Shown: in pieces, positions 34,118 through 43,695 of the stretch | Position numbering within the stretch: position 1 is the stretch's first letter | Layout of the letters: each line of letters begins with the position of its first letter | Assembly (NCBI GenBank): GCA_011032825.1 | Contig: JAADJZ010000016.1 | Span: forward strand, 496,001 to 560,000 | From: Massariosphaeria phaeospora | Lineage: Eukaryota; Ascomycota; Dothideomycetes; Pleosporales | Reading direction: 5' to 3' | DNA: 64,000 bases | Made by a program: the position numbers and the translations under genes | The notes under the pieces: generated by a model | The model's input: only the letters and a program-made list of their open reading frames with translations | The model's database searches: none | Told to the model about the DNA's origin: nothing

Positions 34118-34875
34118 GACGCATAGAGAGGTGGAGAGCGGTCGTTCCGGGAAAGAGCGAAGATGGGGCTACGTGACAGCTGGCTGCTTCGCCGTCTGCA
34201 CCTCCGAGTTCAAGGCAGCGCTTGGCGCTCGATACGGGCGAGACGTGGGGGCTGAAGACGCGGTATTGCCTCGTCCGGGCGGCTTTGGGCGCTGTATTCG
34301 AAACTAAAAAAGCTGCAAACAGGAAAAAGGAGCACCGCACGTAGGTGAAGAGAGTAACTAAGGTACAGGTGTCGCAGGTGTCGAACCAACCGCCCAACAT
34401 CTAGCGGCGACGGCAGTATCAGGGCCGGCTCGGGCATGGCTCGCTTAGCCTGTACTTCCGCAATCGCCCCCGGTCGCCGAGGCGTCATGGCTCGAAATAG
34501 CCACGCGACACCTTTTCACACTGTGACACTCGACCTCCACCTTCACCTCCACCTCGCACTACCTCTCGATCTATGACTTATCTCGCCAGACCGCTGCTTG
34601 GAAGAGCTCCTAGTCCTTTTTATTTCGCGAAGCCTACCATCTGAATGCCTATGGGAGTTCACGCCAGACTTAATTCATTGGTTTGCCGTGGTTTCAGCAA
34701 ACGCCTTGGATGTACGGATCATAAATACAGATAGGCATACTCGTACTACTAATACAGGGACATATCCTACCTCGAAAGATAGGCCAAGTTGTGCATCAGC
34801 TCAGACCCGCTCAGGCCGTTGAAGGTGACTTTGCTACCCTCCCAGGCTAATGAACCGTCTTTGTCATTCCTGTCT
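34118..34875. other. Intergenic, VPS10 promoter side
   Basis: 758 bp upstream of the leftward VPS10 gene. Pyrimidine-rich and purine-rich stretches at 34300-34400 and 34530-34570, no gene signal. Confidence 0.5.
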
Positions 34876-36281
34876 CTAAGCACGAAGCTTAAGACTGCAC
34901 CTCCCGCTCTTCTCTTGTAGCATCGCTGTTTCTACCGTATCCCACAGAGGATTGCCCGCGAGGTATCTCTCCTTTGTCGTTGTTGGCATGCGCGCACCAT
35001 TCTGGACCAGACACAGTGCAATCGGGATGATATTCTGAATGCAGACGTCGTCATGCCGCAGGGACCATGCATCGATGAGCAGCTTGTGCAAGGCAGTCTC
35101 GCCGATGCGGTCGGCTTGGTTGGCGTTGGCGCCGTATTGGAACAGAATCTTTACTATATCGAGCGCATCAACTGGCGAGCCGGCTACTGCGAGTCTAACA
35201 CACTGATGTAAAGCCGTCAGATTGCACGCTGGAGGCGCATAAGACACGGTAGCTCCGTTCGCAATCAACAGTTTCGCAACTTCGGCGTTCCCGAAATGGA
35301 TAGCTATCATCAACGCAGACTGCCCGTTCCAGCCCTTAATAGCGTTGGCATCGGCGCCGACTTGGGAGATATTGCAAGCCGGCATATCAGATACGACCAG
35401 TGCTCGTTGACGTCTTCGCCGTTCTCGAGCCGCTTGCGAACCTCGACCATGTCTCCGGCGTGAATGGCTTCTCCCAGGGTCGCGTGGCGGAAGATGGGGT
35501 GGAAACGCACTGCACGGCGGCGCAGAGTAGCTGTCGAGGGCGGTGGGTGGCGGATAGTACTGCTCGACGCGTCGGCTCGAGTTCCAACGTCAGGGGTCGT
35601 CAGTGGAGTACGCTTTTCCTCTCTCTCGACCACACCTTGATAAGAGCGACGCAGGAAATGTTGTCGTATGCTTTCGAAGCTGAGAAAGAAAAAGGCATAT
35701 GCGACTAAGACAATGCCCAGAACGGTGAGGTAAGGAATGGCTCTAACAGTGTGAAGTGCCTGAGGTCGATTGTCCCAAGTCTGAGATGTTGCATTAAATT
35801 CCTTGGGCACTTTCAACAGCCCCCTTCTCATCGCATTGATTGAACCTGACTGCGCACTCGGAGGCGGCGGTAAACTCTTGCTCACAGCTCTCAAACAAGC
35901 CTGACTTTGGATACCCGCTGCCAGCTCCTCTCGACACTCTTCAACATAATCTTTCACGGCCGTCCATTCCGCGAGTTGCAGGGACCTCTCGGCATATGGT
36001 TGCGATTTGAATGCCGGAGAGAGTGCTACGACGGTGAAGAGGGCGCTGAGCAGAGCTACTGTCCAGCCTAGTCGTGCAGAAGTCTTCTCGGACAGGCTCA
36101 TACTAGATCCAACAGATTTTCATGAAAGGCTAGACTGGAGAGAAGGGGTGGACGACGTCTGAGAGCTAGTGGCTTCAGGCTGAGGCTCATTTTGGATGGA
36201 CGGATTGGCCAAGAAAGGCTGGGGTGGTGTAAAAGATGCGGTGGGCGGCTCGATATTGATGGTGACCGTTTCACTCGCCAT
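34876..36281 (-). pseudogene. Ankyrin-repeat membrane protein gene, interrupted
   Basis: One reading-frame class runs from an ATG at 36281 through 53 codons (MASETVTINIEPPTASF...) to a TGA at 36122-36120, then continues in frame through an ATG at 36099-36101 (MSLSEKTSARLGW). It has two membrane segments (WTVALLSALFTVVALSPAF and YLTVLGIVLVAYAFFFLSF) and an ankyrin start (LGEAIHAGDMVEVRKRLENGEDVN). A -1 shift near 35370-35400 then leads to the remaining ankyrin repeats (GQSALMIAIHFGNAEVAKLLIANGA and following) and the stop at 34876. No canonical intron restores the frame. The lesions may be real decay, sequencing errors or unusual introns. If active, it would be a membrane-anchored ankyrin protein; partners are unknown. 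The 53-codon part may alternatively be a separate upstream ORF. Confidence 0.55.
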
Positions 36282-37572
36282 GACTAGAGGATTAGTGTTC
36301 GGGCAGCAACATAACAAGACGCAACAGTTGAGGCAGCGGGCAGCGAAGGCAGCAACGAGATCTTACATATCGGATGTATGGTGGCTCAGCTGTTCAGCCC
36401 CACGCCGACGTCACTGTGTATGCATGCTAAGCAGTATTTAGGCTAGCGCCCGAGCCATGTGAAAGACAACCGTCGCTCCTCTTCACCAACTCCCTCAACA
36501 CATGGTATAAGGCCTCGAAGGTAAGTTATACACGTGCATGCTTCCTGAACTTTCAAGAAATGTAGGTTTCGAGCAGCTTGGTCCTGTTGTTCTTGTCCGC
36601 CTACCCTTAGGTCTTTATCCTACTCCTAAGTTCTTGTTATTCTCTCTAATCCACACTCCCACTTTTTGATATCCTTAACATTTTTCCATCCCCATCCTTT
36701 CTCAAAGACAGACATTCGGATTCGCTCATTGCGATCAGACGTGAATCACTTCCCTTTATCAGAGAACGCTGAAGGTATGGTCAAATACCTAGATATATTT
36801 GGCCCGCTCCAGTCCAGTCGCCAACATGTGGTACCAAATTCCTAGATTTGCGAAAGCCCTGCTCGAAGCCACCATGTCGATCTATATCGTCGTTTTCAGA
36901 GTCTACTTGCCCGGAAGTCCACATGCTGTTGTTATCTTCCTCATATATTTCCACCTTCTGTAAAACGCTTCCATGTTGTCACAAACTTGCTAATTACGAT
37001 TTTCAGATTCACAGCAAATGGATTCTCTGAACAGGAATTTCTAGAATCCAAGAAGAGCCGACATGATGGTTGTCGTCATTTTCTCCGGTTCAGGCATTTA
37101 ATATCGCCGATTTTTCGTTGATCTCATTACGGCGTCGAGGTCGATTTTAGAGAGAACAAGCACGAGGATCCATTGATTTGGTCTTTTGTTCTCTGTCGAC
37201 GCTTCAGCTCTGCTTCAGCTCCGGTTATAATTTAGGTCTTTGGGGTATGTTCACCAGCCATTATGCGGAGAAGTATTGGTTTTATACCGGTTTCGACTTC
37301 GACTCCAAGTACCGACATAGCGCGTCAGTCACGCATTTTTTTACAGACATGACCCACTGTCGCCTAATTTTTTCTAGCACTGCAGCAACAAGACATCAAG
37401 AATTCGTTGTGTTACTTTGTAGCTTCCAAAGCATGAATCTCAAGAACCAGCTTTTAGAATCTCTCGAGGAGCGTTGGAGGAGTGTGGAGAAGGCCAAAGG
37501 CGGGGGAAGCGGTTTATATACGACGGTTCAAGACTGTTGAATCCATCTAACGATCATGTGCGATTTTCGAAC
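36282..37572. other. AT-rich intergenic region leading into repeat array
   Basis: 1.3 kb. Contains CT-rich runs and, from about 36790, TATA-like words such as TATAAAAC-type (minus strand, near 37284) in the same style as the array that follows. The next TATA-like word, TATATAAA (minus), is at 37520-37513. No gene recognised. Confidence 0.45.
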
Positions 37573-38270
37573 AGATGAGTAGTTCAGCTAGATTTCCACA
37601 CTCCAGCATGTGATTTTGGATGGGTGATTTTCGAACGCGGCTCCAGCGACACATGAAATCGCCAGTGGCCATTTTCAGCTTGACACAAGCCCCAGCTCCA
37701 TCAAGAAAAGCAGGTTCAGTGTTTAAAGAAAGAGAAGCGGTCCACAAAGATGAGTAGTTCAACTAGAGTTTCGAATCCCAGCATGGGTCCGGAGGTGGGT
37801 CCTTTTCGAACGCAGCTCCAGCGACACATGAAATCGCCACTGGCGGTTTTCAACTCGACACAAACCACAGTTTCATCGAGAAAACGGGTTGAGGTTTGAA
37901 AGAGAGAGAAGCGGTCCAAACAGATGAGTAGTCCAACTGGTCTTTTGACTCCAGTATATGGTTCTGGAAATGCTGATTTCGAACGAGACTCCAGCGACAC
38001 ATGTAATCGCCTTTGGCGGTTTTTAACTCGACGCAAGCCCCAACTCCATTGAGGATCCGGTCGGGCGTTTATAGAGAGATAAGAGGTCCATGCAAACTAA
38101 GCAAAGATCTTCTAACTCCCACAGCCGACTCCAGCATGGACCTGGCCCATATCTTTTCCGAAAGCAATCCGAGCGACACATGCGGCCGCGGCTATCCAAA
38201 TTCCAGTCAAAGTACTCCCCGGCTCCATGGACCGCGCGAGTTGGGTTCCAGAAGAGAAGCAGACCATACA
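37573..38270 (-). repeat. Tandem ~175-bp repeats with a conserved minus-strand peptide
   Basis: The word AGATGAGTAG occurs at 37573, 37748 and 37922 and CTCCAGCGACACATG at 37641, 37816 and 37989, giving units of 173-175 bp. A fourth, more diverged unit has TCCGAGCGACACATG near 38168. On the minus strand the first three copies encode CV[EK]LK-x-A-x-GD[FY]MCRWS-x-VR with several synonymous third-base differences among the copies. Each unit also has a purine-rich AAAGAGAGAGAAGCGGTCC block (a CT-rich block on the minus strand). Confidence 0.8.
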
Positions 38271-39830
38271 GGTAGATCAGCTGTCTTTCGTTTCCACAGC
38301 ATCAGCCTAGGCGCTTGAGGCTTTTTTGAATACCCCGGGACTTAGTCAATGTCCTGGAAAGAAGAAAGGGGGAAAGAGGGCTTATATACCCCTTCCAAGG
38401 AAGCCAGACGGACCATAGTACAGATTCCACCCAATTTTTAGACACGTAAGTCCCGACCGCACTGCCGTCTTCAGCCACATGCCATTCCCCTCCGTAAGTT
38501 TAAACAACAACCTTTTGCCACGCATCATCTTTTCCAACGTCGGTTTCGATGTACCCTCCAGCAGCTTGCGCACCACCCCATTTTGAGCTCCTTCACTCTT
38601 TACAATAAGAGAAAGCTCATTCGATGGTATGTTCACGTTTTTATTACCCGAGAGGACATGATAGGCCTCTTGACTGAGTTTTAGACACCCATAAGACTCA
38701 AGAGCGCGTTGTGGGAGAGAAGGGGGAAAGCGAGAAGGTGCTTATGTATTCAGGCGAGTGCTCGAAGCGACACCGATTCTGACTATTTTGGTTTCTTTTG
38801 GCGGGATCTCAGTGTATGGTGTCCCACTTACGCGCGGAGGGTGCTCGAACTCCAGCATGCACATTGAGCATCATTTTTTTCGAACACTCACGAGAACCAC
38901 AGCATCGAAGTTTCCATCCTCATCTTATAATTAACAGTATTCTCCTCCCGCCACTTATACTTCTGTCGCCTAGCTTATTTTTAATCCAGTGCGGACATGG
39001 AATTTGGCGTGTAACTCTTTTTAGTCCGCCTAGAGAAGTGTAAAATCTGTGCAAGAAATGAAGGAAGACAGAGAGTTCAGGAGGGTCTAATATCTCCCAT
39101 CTCCGCAACCCAGACCATGCGTCTGGAGTCAAACCAGTTTGATATCTGGCCTTGCTTTATTAACCCACTCTTACGAAAGCCACAAAGTCCCATCAGTAGT
39201 TTTCTTGACGTGTTTTAGTGCCACACAAACCAACATATAACACAACCGCAAGGATTTTCGTCGTGTTTCCAGAGTGTGTATATCGACCCGCAAGACCATA
39301 GCAGTCCATGTACTGCGCCAGCTTATCTTTTCTATTGAGGACAATCTCCTCTCACCACTCATGCCATCGTTTCCAGTCGATTTTTAGTCCAGCACGGCCA
39401 TGGAATTGCGCTAAAGTCTTTTTAAACTCCTTAAGATAGTGTAAAATCTGTAGAGGAAAGAAAGCAAGACCGAGAGCTGACTGAGGATCTTATATACCCC
39501 ATCCCCATCTCCGCACCCGAAGCCGCAGAATGTTTGACTCCATGGATGAGGCCCGGCGACCCAGATCTCATGAAGTACGCTGCGAACCAGTTCAAACCCC
39601 GCACCCCGACTACAAAAGCCCCATAGGGACGATGTCCTAGTATTTTAATGCTACCAAAAGAATCCACATGGGTATGCCGGTATATCCTTTTCTGGACGAA
39701 CAGAGGACACATGGAGCTTGGCCTATTAAGTTTTAGATAGTCTGTGCTTGAGAAGGCTCTGTAAAGAGAAAAGAGGAGAGTAGAAGAAGAGGGCGGTACT
39801 TATATAGATATAACAGACGCTACAAGACGG
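38271..39830 (-). repeat. Array of diverged 300-400-bp units with TATA-like boxes
   Basis: Minus-strand TATA-like words in a GC-flanked setting recur: 38381 (GGTATATAAG), 38741 (AATACATAAG), 39087 (degenerate GATATTAG), 39489 (GGTATATAAG) and 39799 (CTATATAAG); spacing 310-400 bp. Each is followed downstream on the minus strand by a CT-rich run, then a TTTTACACT or CTAAAA-type block and an ATG with a 60-95-codon ORF (for example 39712-39431 starting MCPLFVQKRIYRH). Copies at 39090-38940 and 39480-39330 share long aligned stretches, including GTGTAAAATCTGT on the + strand. No known family or transposon signature is visible. Confidence 0.65.
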
Positions 39831-39953
39831 GATGACACGCCATTAAGTAAACACATAAATTTAAAAAGCGAAAATATGGTACAATCAAACAAACATTACT
39901 TAGGCATCAACTCGTAGGATATAGACATAATACTACCTCAGCCGTTCAAACGA

Positions 39954-41335
39954 TCACAACTCATCCCGCTTCCGGTGTCCAGACTGCTGGCTTTCTTGCT
40001 GCTGCGGCGGCGGCGGCGGTTCCTGCTGAGCCTGTTCATGCTTGGCACTCTCGACATCCTCCTCCCACATCCTCTTCTTGGGATTGCGCGGCTGCGTCGA
40101 CTCTTGCAGCACCGTGCCATCGCCTCTCACCACCGGTTCACGCTGCTCGCTCTGCTGCTGCTCAGGCTGCTCGGGCAGCTGACTCTGGCTCTGCTCCGCC
40201 ATTTGGCCGACGTGCTGGGACAAGCTTTCGGGTGGACTAGGATCTTGGACGTAGCCTCGACCTCCGCCGCCGACGCGGACGTACGGCTGCTCGGCGTTGG
40301 TGTTGATGACGCGCTTTGGAATCTCGCCTTCAGCGCTGGGCTGTACTATGAGACTGCTTCGGGTCGCTGACGTAGTTGCAGCGCTGGAGGTGGCAGCGGT
40401 GGCGGAAGAAAGCCCGGTCACGGCGAAAAGGACGCGGAAAAGGATCTTAAGCGGCCAGATGACAAACCAGGACAGCGGTCCGTAGAGCCACCGGCGAAAG
40501 ATGAGCCAGATGACAGTTGTTGCTAGGATGTAAAAGGTAGTCTCCAGGTACCACGTATCGCTCTTCTGACTCTTGAGTAATGTTCCTACTAGCTTCCTGC
40601 TATTCGATAGTAGAGTGTTCAAGTCTGTGTATTTTTCTCCCAGATCAGCAAGAGCGGCTGTAGACTGCTCAAGTGTTTCCTGTGCAAACTTTGAGCGCGA
40701 GAGCTCCGTTTGCATCAACTGGTGGGTTCGGCGGAGGGCAGCAGTTACGTCTGACGAGGCTTGTGTGACGATTTCCCCCTCAGAAAGTTGAGAGTTGCCT
40801 TGATTTCTGCGGCGGTGAGCTGAAGATGGGGTTGAGGAGCCGGACTGGAGGTTGGAGAATAGAAGTTCGCGTTCTTTAAGTTTGGCGCGGTCGGCGTTGT
40901 GTTTAGCAGTCAATTGGGCCTTTCGGAATTGGCTCCGCGAACTGTGCGCACGCAAGTTAGCAGGTAGCAAATAAAACAGGGTAGAGGGTCCTACGATTTC
41001 AAGTCCTCAGTCAACCGTGCAAGCAGCACCGCAAGTCTCGACCTCTCGTTCTCACGGACGCTATCTCGTCGTTTCGTAGCTAATCCCGCAAACTGCACAA
41101 CGTCTTCAACTTCCTGTCTCAGCAGCTCGAGATCCTCTTCGAGTTGTTTCAAGCTTTCGTGTATCTCCGCACTCAGTTCCAGCCGGATATCCCCCTCTTC
41201 GGCGTCTAGCGGCTGCGATCCAGGCTGGAAGTCTAATTTCGATAATCGGTGGATGAGATGGAGGAGGGATTTGTTCGATTCGGAGAGCGCGTTTAGGCGG
41301 TTCGTTAGGGTCTGCGTAGTAGCGGCGAGTGGCAT
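39954..41335 (-). CDS. SEC20: ER-Golgi t-SNARE Sec20
   Basis: Two exons, 41335-40995 and 40941-39954, with a 53-nt intron (GTAGGA, branch GCTAAC, acceptor CACAG) joined in phase 2, give 442 residues. Sec20 is the SNARE that, with Ufe1 and Use1, receives COPI retrograde vesicles at the ER. Residues 20-110 are coiled-coil-like. The SNARE stretch lies about 174-240 (TAALRRTHQLMQTELSRSKF...), followed by a membrane anchor at 244-263 (WYLETTFYILATTVIWLIF). The luminal tail is Gln/Pro-rich and ends HRKRDEL, an ER retrieval signal of the HDEL type (budding-yeast Sec20 also ends in HDEL). The start ATG at 41335 gives MPLAATTQTLTNRLN; an in-frame longer frame has no ATG further upstream that is supported. 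Confidence 0.88.
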
Positions 41336-41618
41336 GGTGTCGGCAGCAATGCGGCCAGCTGGTCGCAACTAGCTATGACGATGTTCGAGTCGCAGCGGAG
41401 AAATAGGAAAGACCGACGACCGGCGCACGGACCTAAAGCCTGAAAGTTGCGGAAACGACAATCAACCTGCGTGTCGCCCGGTCAATTGCTTCCAGTGCAA
41501 CGAGTTGTGTAAGTTACAGGTTATCTTGGACGCGGGCACTCCTAACAGATCTCAGACATCCCCCGACGCCCGCCTACCACTCCTTTGCCCAATCCTTTGT
41601 CCGCCGACGCCCGCGAAA
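41336..41618. promoter_or_regulatory. Bidirectional promoter region, SEC20 / mL53
   Basis: 283 bp between divergent start codons. CT-rich stretch CCTTTGTCCGCCGACGCCCG lies just before the mL53 start. No TATA box is evident. Confidence 0.55.
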
Positions 41619-41973
41619 ATGATCACCCGGTTCCTCACCAACGTGAGCGTCAAGTTCAACCCCTTCTCGCCTCGATCCAAATCTGCGCGCCTGGTCCTCT
41701 CCCTGATACCATCGACTGCGCGAGCTAGTGGGCTGAGAGTGGAGTCCAAGATGTTGCCGAGGGACAGCAAAGAGCCTGCGTCGCTGGGAGTCAAGTTCAG
41801 TATGTCTACATAACTTCCGGCACTTGGTTAGCGTTGGACGAAGCTAACTGTTCTTAGAGGACGGCAAAGAGATGAATCTGGAGCTGGACAAGATGCGCAT
41901 AACCGAGGTTGTGGAGACCGTGGACCGACATTCTCGTCAGTTGGCCAGGAAAGAGGAGCTTTCGGGCAACTGA
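41619..41973 (+). CDS. Mitochondrial large-subunit ribosomal protein mL53
   Basis: Two exons, 41619-41799 and 41858-41973, separated by a 58-nt intron (GTATGT to TTCTTAG, branch GCTAAC), give 98 residues. The N-terminus (MITRFLTNVSVKFNPFSPRSKSARL) followed by FLSLIPSTARASG-like and the charged C-terminal half (KEMNLELDKMRITEVVETVD) match the small fungal mL53 / yeast Mrpl44 family (54S L44). It is a structural part of the mitochondrial large ribosomal subunit. Positive N-terminal residues fit mitochondrial import. It is tail-to-tail with the pyrophosphatase gene, 241 bp apart, and divergent from SEC20. Confidence 0.82.
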
Positions 41974-42214
41974 TTGCGCCTCACTGAGCTCGACTGTACT
42001 ATATATGTAGATACATTAGATGGAGTCACGCCTCGTGGGATCCTCCTATCGGTCATACGAAAACATTTCCATTTTTTGGACTGTAGATATCTGGGCCAAA
42101 TAGTCGGCGGTGATACCATAACATACATGTCCATGATTGAGCCGTTCTATAGCTGGTGTCCTATTGTGATCTACCAACCTTCTATCCGTGCCAGTGCTGG
42201 CCCCAAGATTGTAC

Positions 42215-43278
42215 CTAACCGGACGGCGCACCGGAGATGAAGAACCACTTGTCGATGCTAGGGTCGATCGGGGCGGGGCCGTGGTTCTCTCCCGAGGGAA
42301 TGTTGAGCTGGCCGGGATCGACGCGATCCGCGGAGTGGGAGACGCTCGTGTTGGTGCTGTAGCAATGTAAGAGACTGTCATAAATGCATGATAGGGTAAG
42401 CTTACAGGGAGAGGTCGCCCTTGGGGGTCTTGCCCGTGATGAGCTTCTCCCAAGCCTCAGCACACTCGCGGACGATGTCAGTGGCGTACTTCCTGTTCTT
42501 GCACTCGCCGGAGAAAGCAAACTGGTTCTCGGGCTTGCCGTCCGGGATCTTGTAGATACGGAACCACTCGTTGGTAGCCCTCAGCAGGCCGGGGAGATGG
42601 CGCTCGACATCCTCAACATCGTTGAGCTTGGGAGCCAGCGGGTCGTTCACGTTGATAACGATGATCTTCCAGTCGGTCTCCTCCTCATCGAGCAGGGCCA
42701 TGACACCCAGTACCTTGACCTGGATCACCTCGCCCGGCCTGAAGACAAGCTCGCCAATCTCACAGACATCCAACGGGTCATTGTCGCCCTTGGCCTTGGT
42801 CTCCGGGTGGACAACATTGGGGTCTTCCCACGTCTACAAAAGCAATCAGCGTGGTCTCCGATATCGGGTTGACGTGATCGCACCTGAGGGAAGGCACCGT
42901 AGTTCCAGAGGTAGCCCTTGTGCGGGAAGCAGTTCCTCACGTAGCGGAGCTTGCCCTTCTTGATGTCCTGCTTGATGGGGTTGAGCGTCTCCTCCTTGGA
43001 GATCTACTGAAGCGTCAGCAACGGAAGCATGAGCGGGGTAGCATCGGCTGTTGAGGCCAGCGATTGCGGGCGCGCACCTCCATCTTCGCATTCGTCCAGC
43101 GCGGCACCTCGACAATCATGTTGAGGACCGTCTGCTGCTCATTGGCGTAGAGAGGGATGTCGTGGAAGGGCGACACGGGGACGCCATCCTTCTCGATGAA
43201 GATGCGGTGCTCGAGGGTGTTTGCGGCGCCGATTCTGCGCGCCGTGTACTGGCTGGACGATTTGCTGTGAGAAGCCAT
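42215..43278 (-). CDS. IPP1: Soluble inorganic pyrophosphatase
   Basis: Four exons: 43278-43078, 43003-42884, 42833-42406 and 42356-42215, with introns of 74, 50 and 49 nt. Phases close to 296 residues, near the yeast Ipp1 length of 287. The enzyme hydrolyses diphosphate to two phosphates in the cytosol and drives biosynthetic reactions. The signature D124-N-D126-P-L-D129 is intact, as are [25 protein letters not shown] and [23 protein letters not shown]. The C-terminal exon ([21 protein letters not shown]) is typical. The start ATG gives [20 protein letters not shown]. Donors (GTGCGC, GTGCGA, GTAAGC) and branch GCTGAC are recognisable. Confidence 0.95.
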
Positions 43279-43695
43279 TGCTGCTGCCGATGGATTTGGG
43301 CTGGAGGAGAGGTGCCGTGTGATTTGTCTTGCCCGATGGTGAAATTTGTTGACAGCGGTGGGCGTGGTGGGGCAGGCAGGTGCGGGCGGGCGGCGGTGCC
43401 TAGGCGCAGCCAGTGTGACGATCGTCACCGACGACTGTCTGCATGGAACAGTCGGCGGAAAGGGGCAATGCCGTGGAGGTGCAACTCTTCTGGCTGCGGT
43501 GGGCCACAACAGAGATGTAGGGCTTCTCATGTAAACACCAACGCTCCCGCAATAGATCAGCCAAACGATAGCCGGCAATGCGCGTTCTGCGGGAGTACAC
43601 ACGCCTTCAGACCGAGGTGCAAAGACTGACCCGGAGACTCGGTCCACCATGGGTTTTCTGTCATCGCGCACGGATCACATGAATCTTAAATCACC
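43279..43695. other. Intergenic, upstream of IPP1
   Basis: 417 bp between the start of IPP1 (leftward) and the 3' end of the next leftward gene. Contains the IPP1 promoter; no other feature seen. Confidence 0.5.

Noticed and set aside
37573..38270. CRISPR-like array
   Set aside because: Repeats of 175 bp lack short uniform spacers, and the organism is a eukaryote.
36480..39950. tRNA or 5S rRNA clusters in the repeat array
   Set aside because: The words resembling GGTTCGAATCC-type boxes (around 37776) occur without a foldable cloverleaf or box A/box B spacing; I could not support any tRNA.
42384..42872. 162-codon + strand frame
   Set aside because: Antisense to the pyrophosphatase exon 3 and read through its introns; no supporting signal.
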